Shown piece after piece: positions 1 through 9,279 of a stretch of 64,000 bases of DNA. Made by a program: the position numbers and the translations under genes. Below the pieces are notes generated by a model. It was given only the letters and a program-made list of their open reading frames with translations. It was not told the DNA's origin and ran no database searches. The DNA is from Methylococcaceae bacterium (GTDB lineage Bacteria > Pseudomonadota > Gammaproteobacteria > Methylococcales > Methylomonadaceae). Positions within the stretch are counted from its first letter, which is position 1; every line of letters starts with the position of its first letter. Where the stretch lies: NCBI GenBank assembly GCA_013140705.1, contig JABFSH010000021.1:95191-159190 (forward strand), given 5' to 3'.

Positions 1-1641
1 AATTATGTTTTACAGCGAATGTTAGAGCTCAATCGTATCAGTCAAAAGGATTATGAAAATGCGATTCGCCAGCCCTCGACAGCCAAACTACAAACAGTCA
101 TACCCGAATTATCGGCGCCTCATTTAGCGGAAATGGTCAGGCAAAAAATTTACGAAGACTATGGTGAACAAGCTTATACGTCGGGATTAAAAGTTTACAC
201 AACTATTGATGGAAATCTGCAAGCTGCTGCAAACAACGCATTGGCAAACACCCTACATGCTTATGATGAGCGCCACGGTTATAGATCACCTACAACAAAA
301 ACAAGCGGCAAATATACAAACTTTTCAGATATCCCAATCATTGGAGACACCTTACCCGGCTATGTCGTCAGTTTAAAGCATGATACCGCCAAAGTCCGGC
401 TTCAAGATCATGAAATTATTGATTTACAATGGGATAATTGTAAATGGGCCGGCAACCGGCTAGAAAACATTCTAAAAGTCGGTAGTTTCATTCGTGTTCG
501 TAAACTAAAAGGCGAAGCATGGAGATTAACCCAGGTTCCCGAAACAGAAGGCGCATTCGTCGCTTTAAGCCCTTCTAACGGTGCCATCATAGCATTAACA
601 GGTGGATTTGATTTTACCCGCAACAAATACAATCGGGCCATACAATCCAAAAGGCAACCCGGTTCGGGTTTCAAACCCATCATATACACTACCGCTTTAG
701 AGGAAGGTTTTACACCAGCCAGCATGATCAATGATGCGCCTCTTGTTATTGATATCCCAGGCCAGGAAACCGAGTGGCGTCCTGAAAATTACAACCGAAA
801 ATTTTTGGGTCCAACCAGCTTAAGAAATGCATTAGTGCATTCGAGAAATATCATATCCATTCGCTTGCTGAAAGAAATTGGAATTGAAAAGACTGTCAAG
901 ACAGCCTTGCGCTTCGGTTTTACTGAGGAACAGTTACCTAAAACGCTCTCTCTTGCTCTTGGCAGTGGACATGCAACACCAACGGAAATGGCTAGACTGT
1001 ATGCCACTTTTGCCAATGGTGGGTTTCTGGTAGATCCATACTTTATCGAACGGATTGAAACGGTAGAAGGTAATACTATTTATCAGGCCAGACCCAAAAT
1101 CGCCTGCCCGAATTGTGAGACTACTCGGATGCAATCAGGCTATGCACCAAGAGTTGTTGCCCCCGACATTAATTTTCTGATGAATTCAATGCTACGTGAT
1201 GTTGTTCAAAAAGGAACGGCTACCGCCGCAAAATCTTTAGGTCGCCAAGATCTTGCCGGCAAAACTGGCACAACGAATGAACAAAGAGACGCCTGGTTTA
1301 ATGGCTACACACCAACAATTGTCGCAACAGCATGGTTGGGATTTGATGACTTTAGCCCGCTAGGTGACCATGAAACCGGTGGCACTGCCGCACTACCCAT
1401 GTGGATAGAATTCATGCAGACCGCTCTGAAATATACCAGGGAAGTGCCCGTTGAGGAACCTGTGGGCATTGTAAAAGCCTATATCAATCCTAAAACCGGG
1501 CTCTTAGTGCCTGAAAAAAGCATCGGGGGTATATGGGAGTTTTTTCAGGCAGCCCACGTTCCGAATACATTTTCCAAATCCCAGTCCGAGAACAGACCGG
1601 AAAACTTCGCGCCAAGCGAAGCGCTAGAAGAACTATTTTAG
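1..1641 (+). CDS. mrcA: Class A penicillin-binding protein 1A, 3' part (5' end outside window)
   Basis: Bifunctional peptidoglycan synthase of the inner membrane; this window holds the end of the glycosyltransferase/linker region, the OB-like insert and the whole transpeptidase domain. The frame is already open at base 1 (reads N-Y-V-L-Q-R before the first ATG at 19), so the gene starts upstream. Transpeptidase motifs are intact: SGFK with the nucleophile serine near base 664, S-R-N near 841-849, and K-T-G at 1261-1269. The tail after K-T-G is about 125 residues and ends in an acidic stretch, as in gammaproteobacterial PBP1A. It acts on lipid II in the periplasm with other envelope genes nearby (ampG). 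Family is secure; PBP1A rather than PBP1B/C rests on the general match to the PonA/MrcA type. Confidence 0.93.
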   Translation, partial: NYVLQRMLELNRISQKDYENAIRQPSTAKLQTVIPELSAPHLAEMVRQKIYEDYGEQAYTSGLKVYTTIDGNLQAAANNALANTLHAYDERHGYRSPTTKTSGKYTNFSDIPIIGDTLPGYVVSLKHDTAKVRLQDHEIIDLQWDNCKWAGNRLENILKVGSFIRVRKLKGEAWRLTQVPETEGAFVALSPSNGAIIALTGGFDFTRNKYNRAIQSKRQPGSGFKPIIYTTALEEGFTPASMINDAPLVIDIPGQETEWRPENYNRKFLGPTSLRNALVHSRNIISIRLLKEIGIEKTVKTALRFGFTEEQLPKTLSLALGSGHATPTEMARLYATFANGGFLVDPYFIERIETVEGNTIYQARPKIACPNCETTRMQSGYAPRVVAPDINFLMNSMLRDVVQKGTATAAKSLGRQDLAGKTGTTNEQRDAWFNGYTPTIVATAWLGFDDFSPLGDHETGGTAALPMWIEFMQTALKYTREVPVEEPVGIVKAYINPKTGLLVPEKSIGGIWEFFQAAHVPNTFSKSQSENRPENFAPSEALEELF

Positions 1642-1770
1642 ATTATCAGCGCAATGGCCAATCTGACCCAGAGCCAATCAGTAACTGACGATGATCGACA
1701 TATAAAACAATTCTACCTGTCGACCATTGAATCGAATGAAGGGTAATTTGAGCCACTAATGCCTAAATTA

Positions 1771-1971
1771 CTATTTCCCGTATTTTTTACGGAATTTATC
1801 CACCCGACCAGCCGTATCAACAACACGTTGTTTACCCGTATAAAAGGGATGACACGAAGAACAAACCTCTATCAGTAAATCTTTACACAATACCGATCCG
1901 GTCGTAAATGTATTACCACAACCACAAGTTACGGTAATTTGCTTATAATTTGGATGAATTTCTGGTTTCAT
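1771..1971 (-). CDS. rpmE: 50S ribosomal protein L31 (zinc-binding form)
   Basis: 66-residue protein of the large ribosomal subunit. Begins MKPEIHP, the usual start of bacterial L31. The zinc ligands of the 'C+' form are present: C16, C18, C37 and C40, followed by HPFYTGKQ. Length is normal. Convergent with the PBP1A gene. Zinc-containing L31 can be replaced by a cysteine-free paralogue under zinc starvation in some bacteria; no such paralogue is in the window. Confidence 0.97.
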   Translation of the reverse strand: MKPEIHPNYKQITVTCGCGNTFTTGSVLCKDLLIEVCSSCHPFYTGKQRVVDTAGRVDKFRKKYGK

Positions 1972-2084
1972 AATACTTTCACTTTGACCACAATGTGGTT
2001 ACTTACTCATTGAAGAACTTCGTATAATACTTTTTTAAACGAAAAATCGCAACCCGATTTTAATAATCACGCCTTGGCCCCAAA

Positions 2085-2355
2085 GTAAAAGTTATTACAC
2101 TTAACGCCAACAGCATTTGCACCGCACACGCAAATGGATTTTTGACTAGCTGCAGCAACAGAATACCGACATTATCTGCATTCAAGAAACAAAAGCCCAG
2201 ACCCGTCAACTTACGACTGGTATTTTTGCACTAAAAATTACCATTGCTTCTATCAAGAAGCCCAGAAAATGGATATAGCTGTGTCGCGGGATTTTGCAAA
2301 TAACTGCCAGATCAAATCATCCTCCGGCACAAGCCGACCGGATTTTGATATGGTA
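2085..2355 (+). pseudogene. xthA: Remnant of exodeoxyribonuclease III (N-terminal part)
   Basis: Translating in shifting frames recovers the start of an ExoIII-type AP endonuclease. At 2088 the frame reads K-V-I-T-L-N-A-N, with GTA in place of the start ATG. From about 2140 a second frame reads F-D-stop-LQQQNTDIICIQETKAQ; the stop replaces the usual tryptophan of F-D-W. Later pieces read YHCFYQEAQK, GYSCVA and PDQIILRHKPTGF, each fitting the next conserved block of the family. Multiple frameshifts and stops make it non-functional, and nothing resembling the C-terminal half follows. The region 1972-2614 holds no other gene I can support; a 63-codon minus-strand reading frame at 2506-2697 overlaps the ampG end and is unrecognised. 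Confidence 0.72.
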
Positions 2356-2614
2356 GTGTCCTGATCAGATAGATGCTTATTTGCAATATGCCCCCCCCAA
2401 AATTGCAGAAATTACATCATCTGCATTGACTGAAATATAGACCTAAAACGATCGAAAAAAAATGGCAGGCTAATTAAAAAACCCGGCATTTTTTACCCGA
2501 AGAAGCTACGTAACTGGAGGTTCCATTGCCGAAGGATGGCAGTAGGCTTTCAGCCTGTTAGCCAGAAAGGCTACTGCAACAGCCAAGTGGGTTGTGTGAC
2601 CATCATTTACGTTT

Positions 2615-3868
2615 CTATATTGTCGTTTTAGTTGCCACTTGACCATTCCAGGGGGCGACTTTAAGCAAAAGCAACATACCGGGTATCGCAATGACAAAAC
2701 AAAATAGAAAAAAAGTTTTCCATCCCAGTGACTCGATCAAATATCCGGTGGCCGCATTGGCGAAAGTACGAGGTACTGCGGCCAAACTGGTAAACAAAGC
2801 AAATTGGGTGGCAGTGTAAAGTGGGTGCGTCGTGTGGGCAATAAAGGCAACAAAGGCTGCCGTCCCTAATCCTACCCCCAACGCTTCAATGCCAATCACA
2901 ATAGCCAGCCAAGGCAAACTATGCCCGATCATTGCAAGCCAGGCAAAGCCCAAAATGGCAAACATTTGTACAACCCCAAAAATCCACAAGGCACGATTAA
3001 TCCCAAGCTTAACCATCCAAATACCACCGAATAAGCCGCCAGCAACGCTGGGCCATAACCCGGCATTTTTAGCAACAAGCCCTATCTCTGTTTTACTGAA
3101 CCCCATGTCGAGGTAAAAGGGAGTAGCAAGCGCAGTTGCCATACTATCACCCAATTTGTACAGAAAGATAAAAGCAAGCACGAGAATCGCCGATTTTACG
3201 CCATTGCGATTTATGAACTCATGAAATGGCTCAACAACGGCTGCTCTTAATGTTTTGGGCGTGCCTTTATTCAGCAAGGGCTCGCTTACCAATAATGTCA
3301 TAACGATACCGGGTAACAAAAACAATGCTGTAATCATAAAAACGCGTGGCCATGGCAAATAATCTGCCAAGATGAGAGATAAAGAACCAGGCACTAACCC
3401 TGCGATTTTATACGAATTGACATGAACAGCATTACCCAGCCCCAGCTCAGGATCAGATAATAATTCGCGTCGATAAGCATCCAACACAATATCTTGGGAG
3501 GCACTAAAAAATGCTACCCCGACGGACAGATAGGCTATCGCCCATATATCTTGTTCAGGGTGTAATACCCCAAACAACGGAATACTTAGCAGTAACGCCA
3601 ACTGCGATATAAAAAGCCAACCGCGGCGGCGACCAAGTGGCGGAATATAACGATCAAACAGAGGCGCCCAGAGAAATTTCCATGTAAAGGGTAATTGAAT
3701 CAGAGCAAATAAACCAATGGCCTTTAAATCCACACCTCCAGACCGCAACCATGCGGGTAGCAGCGAGATCAGAATATACAGAGGCAATCCGGAACTAAAT
3801 CCAGTAAAAACGCAAATGAGCATACGCTTATTTAACAGTATTTGACTGATGTCAGTAGTATTTCTCAC
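2615..3868 (-). CDS. ampG: AmpG-like MFS permease (muropeptide uptake)
   Basis: Major facilitator protein of the AmpG type, predicted to import anhydromuropeptides across the inner membrane for cell-wall recycling. The early part shows the AmpG pattern: FTGFSSGLPLYIL, then LFALIQLPFTWKFLWAPLFDRY and a basic loop GRRRGW. About 12 hydrophobic segments, roughly 417 residues. Start chosen at a GTG (V-R-N-T) because the family begins just before the L-N-K-R-M block; an upstream TTG at 3916 or an internal ATG at 3823 are alternatives. Its last residues (after KVAPW) look non-native, so the 3' end may abut a rearrangement. The ampD homologue at 52.9 kb belongs to the same recycling pathway. Confidence 0.82.
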   Translation of the reverse strand: MRNTTDISQILLNKRMLICVFTGFSSGLPLYILISLLPAWLRSGGVDLKAIGLFALIQLPFTWKFLWAPLFDRYIPPLGRRRGWLFISQLALLLSIPLFGVLHPEQDIWAIAYLSVGVAFFSASQDIVLDAYRRELLSDPELGLGNAVHVNSYKIAGLVPGSLSLILADYLPWPRVFMITALFLLPGIVMTLLVSEPLLNKGTPKTLRAAVVEPFHEFINRNGVKSAILVLAFIFLYKLGDSMATALATPFYLDMGFSKTEIGLVAKNAGLWPSVAGGLFGGIWMVKLGINRALWIFGVVQMFAILGFAWLAMIGHSLPWLAIVIGIEALGVGLGTAAFVAFIAHTTHPLYTATQFALFTSLAAVPRTFANAATGYLIESLGWKTFFLFCFVIAIPGMLLLLKVAPWNGQVATKTTI

Positions 3869-4051
3869 GAAAAGCCTATTATAACGAGTCTGTAAATTAC
3901 CATTGCTACGCAACAAAGGTCTGAAATTTGTACAGCAACCTGAAACCCGCCAGCTCTTTTAATCAAAATTACCTTGAGGAAAACATCCGAAACAAGCTGC
4001 GCAGAAAAGGAAACACCACACTAACTGAACAAGGCGGAGTCGCCGGAGAAA

Positions 4052-4082
4052 AGGTCGATAGCCATTTACTGGCCATCGACCT
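4052..4082 (-). terminator. Hairpin between ampG and nhaD (possible terminator of nhaD)
   Basis: Inverted repeat with 13-base arms (4052-4064 and 4070-4082), one mismatch and a 5-base loop, 46 bases downstream of the nhaD stop codon on the minus strand. No T-run follows on the minus strand, so a Rho-independent terminator is not proven. The surrounding 3917-4127 spacer holds no gene I can support. Confidence 0.4.
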
Positions 4083-4127
4083 CAGAGAACTACCATATCG
4101 CACAAACTGTCCGGTGCTCAGGCCAAA

Positions 4128-5492
4128 TTATCCATTAATGAAATAATGCGCAACAATACTTGCAGCATAACCTGCGGCAATTGCAGGCGTCCATTGTAAA
4201 TGGCTGAAAAACGTATATTTATGATTTGATTGCCCCATCAATGCAACACCGGCTGCAGAGCCAACTGACAACATAGAGCCACCAACTCCGGCAGTCAATG
4301 TCACCAATAACCATTGATATAAATCCATATCCAGATTCATGTTCAACACGGCAAACATGACTGGGATATTATCGACAATCGCCGATATCATGCCCACCAA
4401 AATATTGGCCGTTGTATTGCCCAGCGTGTCATACAAAGCGCCTGACAACAATTCAAGATAACCAATGTAACCAAGCCCCCCTACGGCAAACACGACGCCA
4501 AAGAAAAACAGCAAGGTGTCCCATTCAGCATGGCGAATTTTATTGAAGATATCAAACTTCTCTTCCCCTTCAATACTATAGTTTGTTTTTATATAGTAGC
4601 CATAAATCATCAATGCGGACAAGCCAACCATCATGCCCAAGAAAGGAGGTAAATGTAATTTATTGTGAAAACTTACGGCCGTAACAATAGTCAAGAAGAA
4701 CAACCCGCATATTTGGAGTGCACCCGTTTTAAGCTGTACCGCATCTTCGCCGGTTGATTTTGGTTGCTCGTCTGGCACCGCAAAATACATGATTGCCGCA
4801 GGAACTCCGTAATTAACAGCCGATGGAATGAATAACTTAAAGAAATCAAAAAATTCAACATACTCCGCTTGCCATACCATTAATGTAGTAATGTCGCCAA
4901 ATGGACAGAATGCACCACCTGCATTGGCCGCTACAACAATATTGATGAATCCAAGGCTGACAAACTTCGGATTATCTGCACCAACCGCCATAACAACAGC
5001 ACCGACTAACAGTGCGGCCGTCAAATTATCAGCGACCGCCGACACAAAAAATGTAATAACGCCGGTGATCAAAAACAGTTTGCGGTAGCCAAATTGTTTC
5101 CTGACTAACCAGGAGCGCAGAGCTTCGAATACATTTCTCTCAGTCATTGCATTGATATAGGTCATAGCAACCAACAGGAACAACATCAGTTCAGCATATT
5201 CTTTTAAGTTGTATTCGAATGCCTTGTGCATATCTTGCGCGGATACGCCGGCTTGAGACGCTAAAACTGCTGCGTGAGCCCAAATGATTCCGCCAGCCAA
5301 AATAACCGGCTTGGATTTCCGCAAATGCGTAAATTCCTCAGCCATTACAAATGCATAGGCAATAATGAAGATTAGAACCGTGTAAATGCCTCGTTCTGTT
5401 CCTGTCAAGCCAAGACTTTCATAAGTGCTGCTTGCCATCGCGAAACCAGGCACCATCAACATAGATACCAAAAGTAGTAAAAATCGCACCAA
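4128..5492 (-). CDS. nhaD: NhaD-type Na+/H+ antiporter
   Basis: 454-residue inner-membrane sodium/proton antiporter. An N-terminal signal-like segment ends in A-M-A-S-S, as in other NhaD proteins, and is followed by about a dozen membrane helices. Recognisable family blocks: TGTERGIYTVLIF, MAEEFTHLRKSKP, DNLTAALLVGA, NAGGAFCPFGDITTLMVWQ (a conserved polar transport-site region), DNIPVMFAVL and GVGGSMLSVGSAAGVALMG. NhaD proteins export Na+ (and Li+) in exchange for protons and are typical of halotolerant and marine proteobacteria. Single gene with its own upstream AT-rich spacer (5493-5640), divergent from the sulfite reductase gene. Confidence 0.93.
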   Translation of the reverse strand: MVRFLLLLVSMLMVPGFAMASSTYESLGLTGTERGIYTVLIFIIAYAFVMAEEFTHLRKSKPVILAGGIIWAHAAVLASQAGVSAQDMHKAFEYNLKEYAELMLFLLVAMTYINAMTERNVFEALRSWLVRKQFGYRKLFLITGVITFFVSAVADNLTAALLVGAVVMAVGADNPKFVSLGFINIVVAANAGGAFCPFGDITTLMVWQAEYVEFFDFFKLFIPSAVNYGVPAAIMYFAVPDEQPKSTGEDAVQLKTGALQICGLFFLTIVTAVSFHNKLHLPPFLGMMVGLSALMIYGYYIKTNYSIEGEEKFDIFNKIRHAEWDTLLFFFGVVFAVGGLGYIGYLELLSGALYDTLGNTTANILVGMISAIVDNIPVMFAVLNMNLDMDLYQWLLVTLTAGVGGSMLSVGSAAGVALMGQSNHKYTFFSHLQWTPAIAAGYAASIVAHYFING

Positions 5493-5642
5493 ACCCCCCC
5501 TCTAAATTTATAAGAATAAAAACACTGTTAATTTCAACCGATAATCTTATCATTTTATAATTTTTTTTGTCATTTTATGACTCCCAGTATATGATTGAGC
5601 GATGTATTTACTAGCCTGGAAGGCTCTTTAACCCGCACATTT

Positions 5643-7295
5643 ATGTATCAATACAACGAATACGATCAAACGCTTGTTGACGAGCGCGTAGCTCAATTTA
5701 GGAGGCAAACCCAGAGGTTTTTGAATGGTGAACTCACTGCCGATCAATTCCGTCCTTTGCGACTGAGAAATGGTCTCTATATCCAAACGCATGCTCCGAT
5801 GTTACGGATTGCAGGACCTTATGGCTTACTCAATTCCAAACAATTCAGAACACTTGCACATATCGCGCGCAAATACGACAAAAATTATTGCCATTTTACG
5901 ACCCGGCAAAATATCCAGTTCAATTGGCCAAAACTCGAAGAAGTTCCTGATATTCTCGAAGAATTGGCTCGCGTCCAGATGCACGCCATACAGACCAGCG
6001 GCAACTGTATGCGGAATACATCGACAGATCATTTGGCTGGAGTTTGTATCGACGAAATTGAGGATCCAAGACCCTATTGTGAAATTATCCGGCAATGGAC
6101 CACATTACATCCGGAATTTGATTATTTGCCACGCAAATTCAAAATCGCCGTTAGCGGCTCATTGCGTGATCGGGCAGCAACTCAGTTTCATGATATAGGC
6201 GTTCACATCGTTAAAAACGATGCGGGCGAAACCGGCTTCAAAATCCTTGTTGGCGGCGGCCTCGGAAGAACACCGATAATCGGTCAAGTCATTAAACCCT
6301 ATCTGGAAAGACGTCATTTACTCTCGTATCTGGAAGCTATTCTCCGGATTTACAATTTATTTGGCCGTCGTGACAATATGTATAAGGCTCGAATTAAAAT
6401 CCTGCTGAAAGAATCTGGGATGGAAAAGTTTTCAGCTATGGTAGAAAAGGAATGGCAGTTAATTAGAGACGGAAGAGAACTTAGCGATGATAGAATTGAA
6501 GCAATCAAAGCGTATTTTAACCCCCCCGTTTACGATCCCGATGCCGCACAAGATCAAACATTTGAACATTACCAACTGACTGACAAAGCATTTTCGGCCT
6601 GGGTTAAACACAACCTTGCCAATCATAAAATTCCCGGTTATCGAGCTGTGTTTATTTCGTTAAAGGCACCGGATACAGCTCCCGGAGATATGACTGATAC
6701 ACAACTCGACGCCGTTGCCGATCTTGCTGACCAATACAGTTATGGAGAAATCCGAATCACCCATCGGCAAAACTTGGTTTTTGCTGATGTTAAAGAACTT
6801 GATCTTTACAGTTTATGGCAACAACTGGATGTACTCAAACTTGCCACACCCAATATTGGCACAGTGACGGACATGATATGTTGCCCCGGACTCGATTTCT
6901 GTTCACTAGCTAATGCGGGCTCAATCGGCATTTCTAAGGAAATCCATCAAGTTCTGGATGACATGGACTACGTCTATGATATTGGCGAGTTAAAAATTAA
7001 TATCTCGGGCTGCATGAACGGTTGCGCCCATCAAAGTGTTGGTCACATTGGCATACTTGGCGTCGATAAAAACGGATCCGAATGGTATCAGTTAACCTTG
7101 GGGGGATCTTCAGAAAACGAAGCCGCTATCGGAGATAGGCTTGGGCCCGCGATTGCCAAAGACCAAGTCACCAAGGCGATCACAACCATCTTGGATGTTT
7201 ATGTCAACCAACGACAAGACGATGAGTCATTTTTAGAAATGGTTAAGCGGGTTGGGGTCACCCCTTTTAAAGAGCAAGTTTATGCAAATCATTAA
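5643..7295 (+). CDS. cysI: Sulfite/nitrite reductase hemoprotein (siroheme, 4Fe-4S)
   Basis: Siroheme-dependent six-electron reductase of the assimilatory sulfite/nitrite reductase family, about 550 residues. It holds two ferredoxin-like half-domains plus siroheme domains; H-F-T-T-R-Q-N-I-Q is the substrate/siroheme arginine region. The cluster cysteines are in C-C-P-G-L-D-F-C and G-C-M-N-G-C. Start set at the ATG of M-Y-Q-Y-N, the family's common start; a TTG 48 bases upstream in frame is possible. The following DUF934 gene overlaps its end, a pairing typical of sulfite reductase operons, so sulfite is the likelier substrate. No flavoprotein CysJ is adjacent, suggesting ferredoxin or another donor (inference). 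Confidence 0.88.
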   Translation: MYQYNEYDQTLVDERVAQFRRQTQRFLNGELTADQFRPLRLRNGLYIQTHAPMLRIAGPYGLLNSKQFRTLAHIARKYDKNYCHFTTRQNIQFNWPKLEEVPDILEELARVQMHAIQTSGNCMRNTSTDHLAGVCIDEIEDPRPYCEIIRQWTTLHPEFDYLPRKFKIAVSGSLRDRAATQFHDIGVHIVKNDAGETGFKILVGGGLGRTPIIGQVIKPYLERRHLLSYLEAILRIYNLFGRRDNMYKARIKILLKESGMEKFSAMVEKEWQLIRDGRELSDDRIEAIKAYFNPPVYDPDAAQDQTFEHYQLTDKAFSAWVKHNLANHKIPGYRAVFISLKAPDTAPGDMTDTQLDAVADLADQYSYGEIRITHRQNLVFADVKELDLYSLWQQLDVLKLATPNIGTVTDMICCPGLDFCSLANAGSIGISKEIHQVLDDMDYVYDIGELKINISGCMNGCAHQSVGHIGILGVDKNGSEWYQLTLGGSSENEAAIGDRLGPAIAKDQVTKAITTILDVYVNQRQDDESFLEMVKRVGVTPFKEQVYANH

Positions 7296-7734
7296 AGATA
7301 AAGAAATTATTAATAACTCATGGAGTTATATTGCCGATGACGATGCACTTAAGACCGGCGATATCAGCGTCTCCGTTTCCCGATGGAAAAAAGACAAAGA
7401 TATCCTTATTAAGCATCAAGGAAAAATTGGCATAAGACTTCGTCCCGAAGATACTACCGGCGATATTGCTGATGATTTGGGCAACTTACAATTGATAGAA
7501 CTGGACTTTCCATCGTTGGCTGACGGACGTCTTTTTTCTCATGCCTGGCTGCTGAGAGGTCGTTATCATTATGCTGGTGAAATTAGGGCAACCGGCCATT
7601 ACTTACCGGATCAAGTATTCTATTTATCGAGAGTGGGTGTGAACGCGTTTAGCCCGGAAAAACCAGAAGACCTGCCCGTTGTTCTAGCCAGCCTGAATGA
7701 TTTCTCGGTTACCTATCAATGCTCCATTAACTAA
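7282..7734 (+). CDS. DUF934 family protein, sulfite reductase partner
   Basis: 150-residue protein of the DUF934 family, encoded next to the CysI-type reductase in many proteobacteria and thought to help sulfite reduction; its biochemical role is not established. Family signatures visible: a central LIELDFPSLADGRLFSHAWLLR-type block (positions about 70-92), then YAGEIRATGHYLPDQVFYLSRVG. Start taken at the ATG at 7282, preceded by AAAGAGCAAG, so the gene overlaps the reductase by 14 bases, consistent with translational coupling. A longer in-frame start exists but lies deep in the upstream gene. Confidence 0.85.
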   Translation: MQIIKDKEIINNSWSYIADDDALKTGDISVSVSRWKKDKDILIKHQGKIGIRLRPEDTTGDIADDLGNLQLIELDFPSLADGRLFSHAWLLRGRYHYAGEIRATGHYLPDQVFYLSRVGVNAFSPEKPEDLPVVLASLNDFSVTYQCSIN

Positions 7735-7885
7735 AATATTGGCAGAGAGGTGTAAGCTCATTAATAGAACCAACACACCTCTCATCAAGATTGTTTTTGC
7801 ATTAAGTCAGAATCTATCAAGCATTCCCACAATGGGTTGCCATGCCACACATGTGCAAAAAGCAACTCAAGCTGGTTAGTTGCTA

Positions 7886-9211
7886 CTATTTATGCATGAT
7901 GCTAACACCTTTTAACAAGGTTAAGGCTTCATATAGCGCATAATCCTTTAATTCCAAAGGCTCCTTTTCTTTATCCGCAGCGTCTGCAGTAGCGCCAGCG
8001 TTTTTGCCAGCATCTTTGTTGTTTTGCAAATGATGGGACAAATCCGCTTCTTTTACCGGCGTAAACTCTTGCTTGTCTATAGATTCCAGCTTAACTCGTG
8101 CCAAGGTAATATCTGGCTCAATACCTTCCGCCTGAATAGATCTACCAGACGGCGTGTAATAACGTGCTGTTGTTAACTTAACTGCTGCACCATTACTGGT
8201 TGGCAATATTGTTTGTACAGAACCTTTACCAAAAGATTTTTCACCCATGATGATGGCACGCTTTTGGTCCTGCAATGCTCCTGCGACAATTTCTGAAGCC
8301 GACGCCGATCCCGCATTGATCAACACAACGATAGACGCCCCATCAATTAGATCATCCGGAGAGGCGCTAAACCGCATTTCCGAGTTTTCAATACGGCCTT
8401 CCGTATAAACGATCAAGCCACTCTTCAAGAAAGCATCACTGACTTCAACTGCAGCATTCAAAACACCACCAGGATTGTTTCGCAAATCGATAACCAAGCC
8501 TTTTAAATCTCTGGTATTTTCCTTTTTCAACGCGGCGATAGCCTCTTTAAGACTTTCACCGGTACCCGATTGGAAACTGCTAATGCGCAAATATCCGTAA
8601 TCTTTCTCCAGTAATCGACTCTTTACGCTTTTTACCTTGATGATATCGCGAGTAATAGTCAACTTAAGGGGTGCCTCTTCACCTTCACGGACCACCGTCA
8701 GTATGATTTTGCTACCGGGATCTCCGCGCATCAACTTAACCGCATCGGCTAAAGACATGCCTTTAACGGGCTTGTCATCTAGCTTAATAATGAGATCACC
8801 CGTTTTTATTCCGGCTCGTTGGGCCGGTGTATCGTCAATTGGAGAAACAACTTTAATAAAGCCGTTTTCCATTGTGACTTCTATGCCCAATCCCCCAAAT
8901 TGACCCGTTGTGCCCTCTTTCAATTCCTGAAATTCTTCAGCAACCAAATAAGCGGAATGGGGATCAAGACCGCTCAACATACCTCTAACAGCATCTTCCA
9001 ATAATTTTTTATCTGAAACCGGTTCCACGTAATCTCTTTTGATACGACCAAAAATTTCAGTAAAGGTCCGTAAATCTTCAAACGGTATGGTTTCCGTGCT
9101 ATTCACAGAGTCACCATTTTCTTTTTCAGCAAAGACACTGCCGCAAATACCGATAAGAATGCCTAACACGATCCCTAGGGATAAAATAAATATACTTTTC
9201 TTTTTTAGCAT
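7886..9211 (-). CDS. ctpA: C-terminal processing peptidase, S41 family
   Basis: Periplasmic serine protease of 441 residues with an N-terminal signal/anchor (residues about 5-28). A PDZ domain covers about 105-175. The catalytic Ser-Lys pair of the family is present: S304 within G-S-A-S-A-S-E and K329 in S-F-G-K-G, with D315 between them at the usual spacing. The tail after residue 385 is low-complexity and alanine/lysine-rich. These proteases trim or degrade periplasmic proteins, and in several bacteria control murein hydrolases. It lies directly downstream of envC on the same strand (68-base gap), the standard gpmI-envC-ctpA order, which fits a role in cell-wall turnover. Confidence 0.95.
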   Translation of the reverse strand: MLKKKSIFILSLGIVLGILIGICGSVFAEKENGDSVNSTETIPFEDLRTFTEIFGRIKRDYVEPVSDKKLLEDAVRGMLSGLDPHSAYLVAEEFQELKEGTTGQFGGLGIEVTMENGFIKVVSPIDDTPAQRAGIKTGDLIIKLDDKPVKGMSLADAVKLMRGDPGSKIILTVVREGEEAPLKLTITRDIIKVKSVKSRLLEKDYGYLRISSFQSGTGESLKEAIAALKKENTRDLKGLVIDLRNNPGGVLNAAVEVSDAFLKSGLIVYTEGRIENSEMRFSASPDDLIDGASIVVLINAGSASASEIVAGALQDQKRAIIMGEKSFGKGSVQTILPTSNGAAVKLTTARYYTPSGRSIQAEGIEPDITLARVKLESIDKQEFTPVKEADLSHHLQNNKDAGKNAGATADAADKEKEPLELKDYALYEALTLLKGVSIMHK

Positions 9212-9279
9212 GCGTCTTTAAACCCCAAATCCCCGTTTTCTTCAAAATAGATTAAATTACGATATAACTCGACTATGGT

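Noticed and set aside
2506..2697. 63-codon minus-strand reading frame with D-G-H-T-T-H-L-A-V-A-V-A-F-L-A-N-R-L
   Set aside because: It overlaps the ampG 3' end in another frame, has no recognised family and no ribosome site. It could be a scrap of a mobile element but I cannot support it as a gene.
3928..4146. 72-codon plus-strand frame between ampG and nhaD
   Set aside because: It overlaps the nhaD stop, contains the hairpin, and shows no family likeness; most likely chance.
4828..5088. Antisense frame in nhaD
   Set aside because: Lies fully opposite a strongly conserved membrane-protein gene; shadow of its codon usage.
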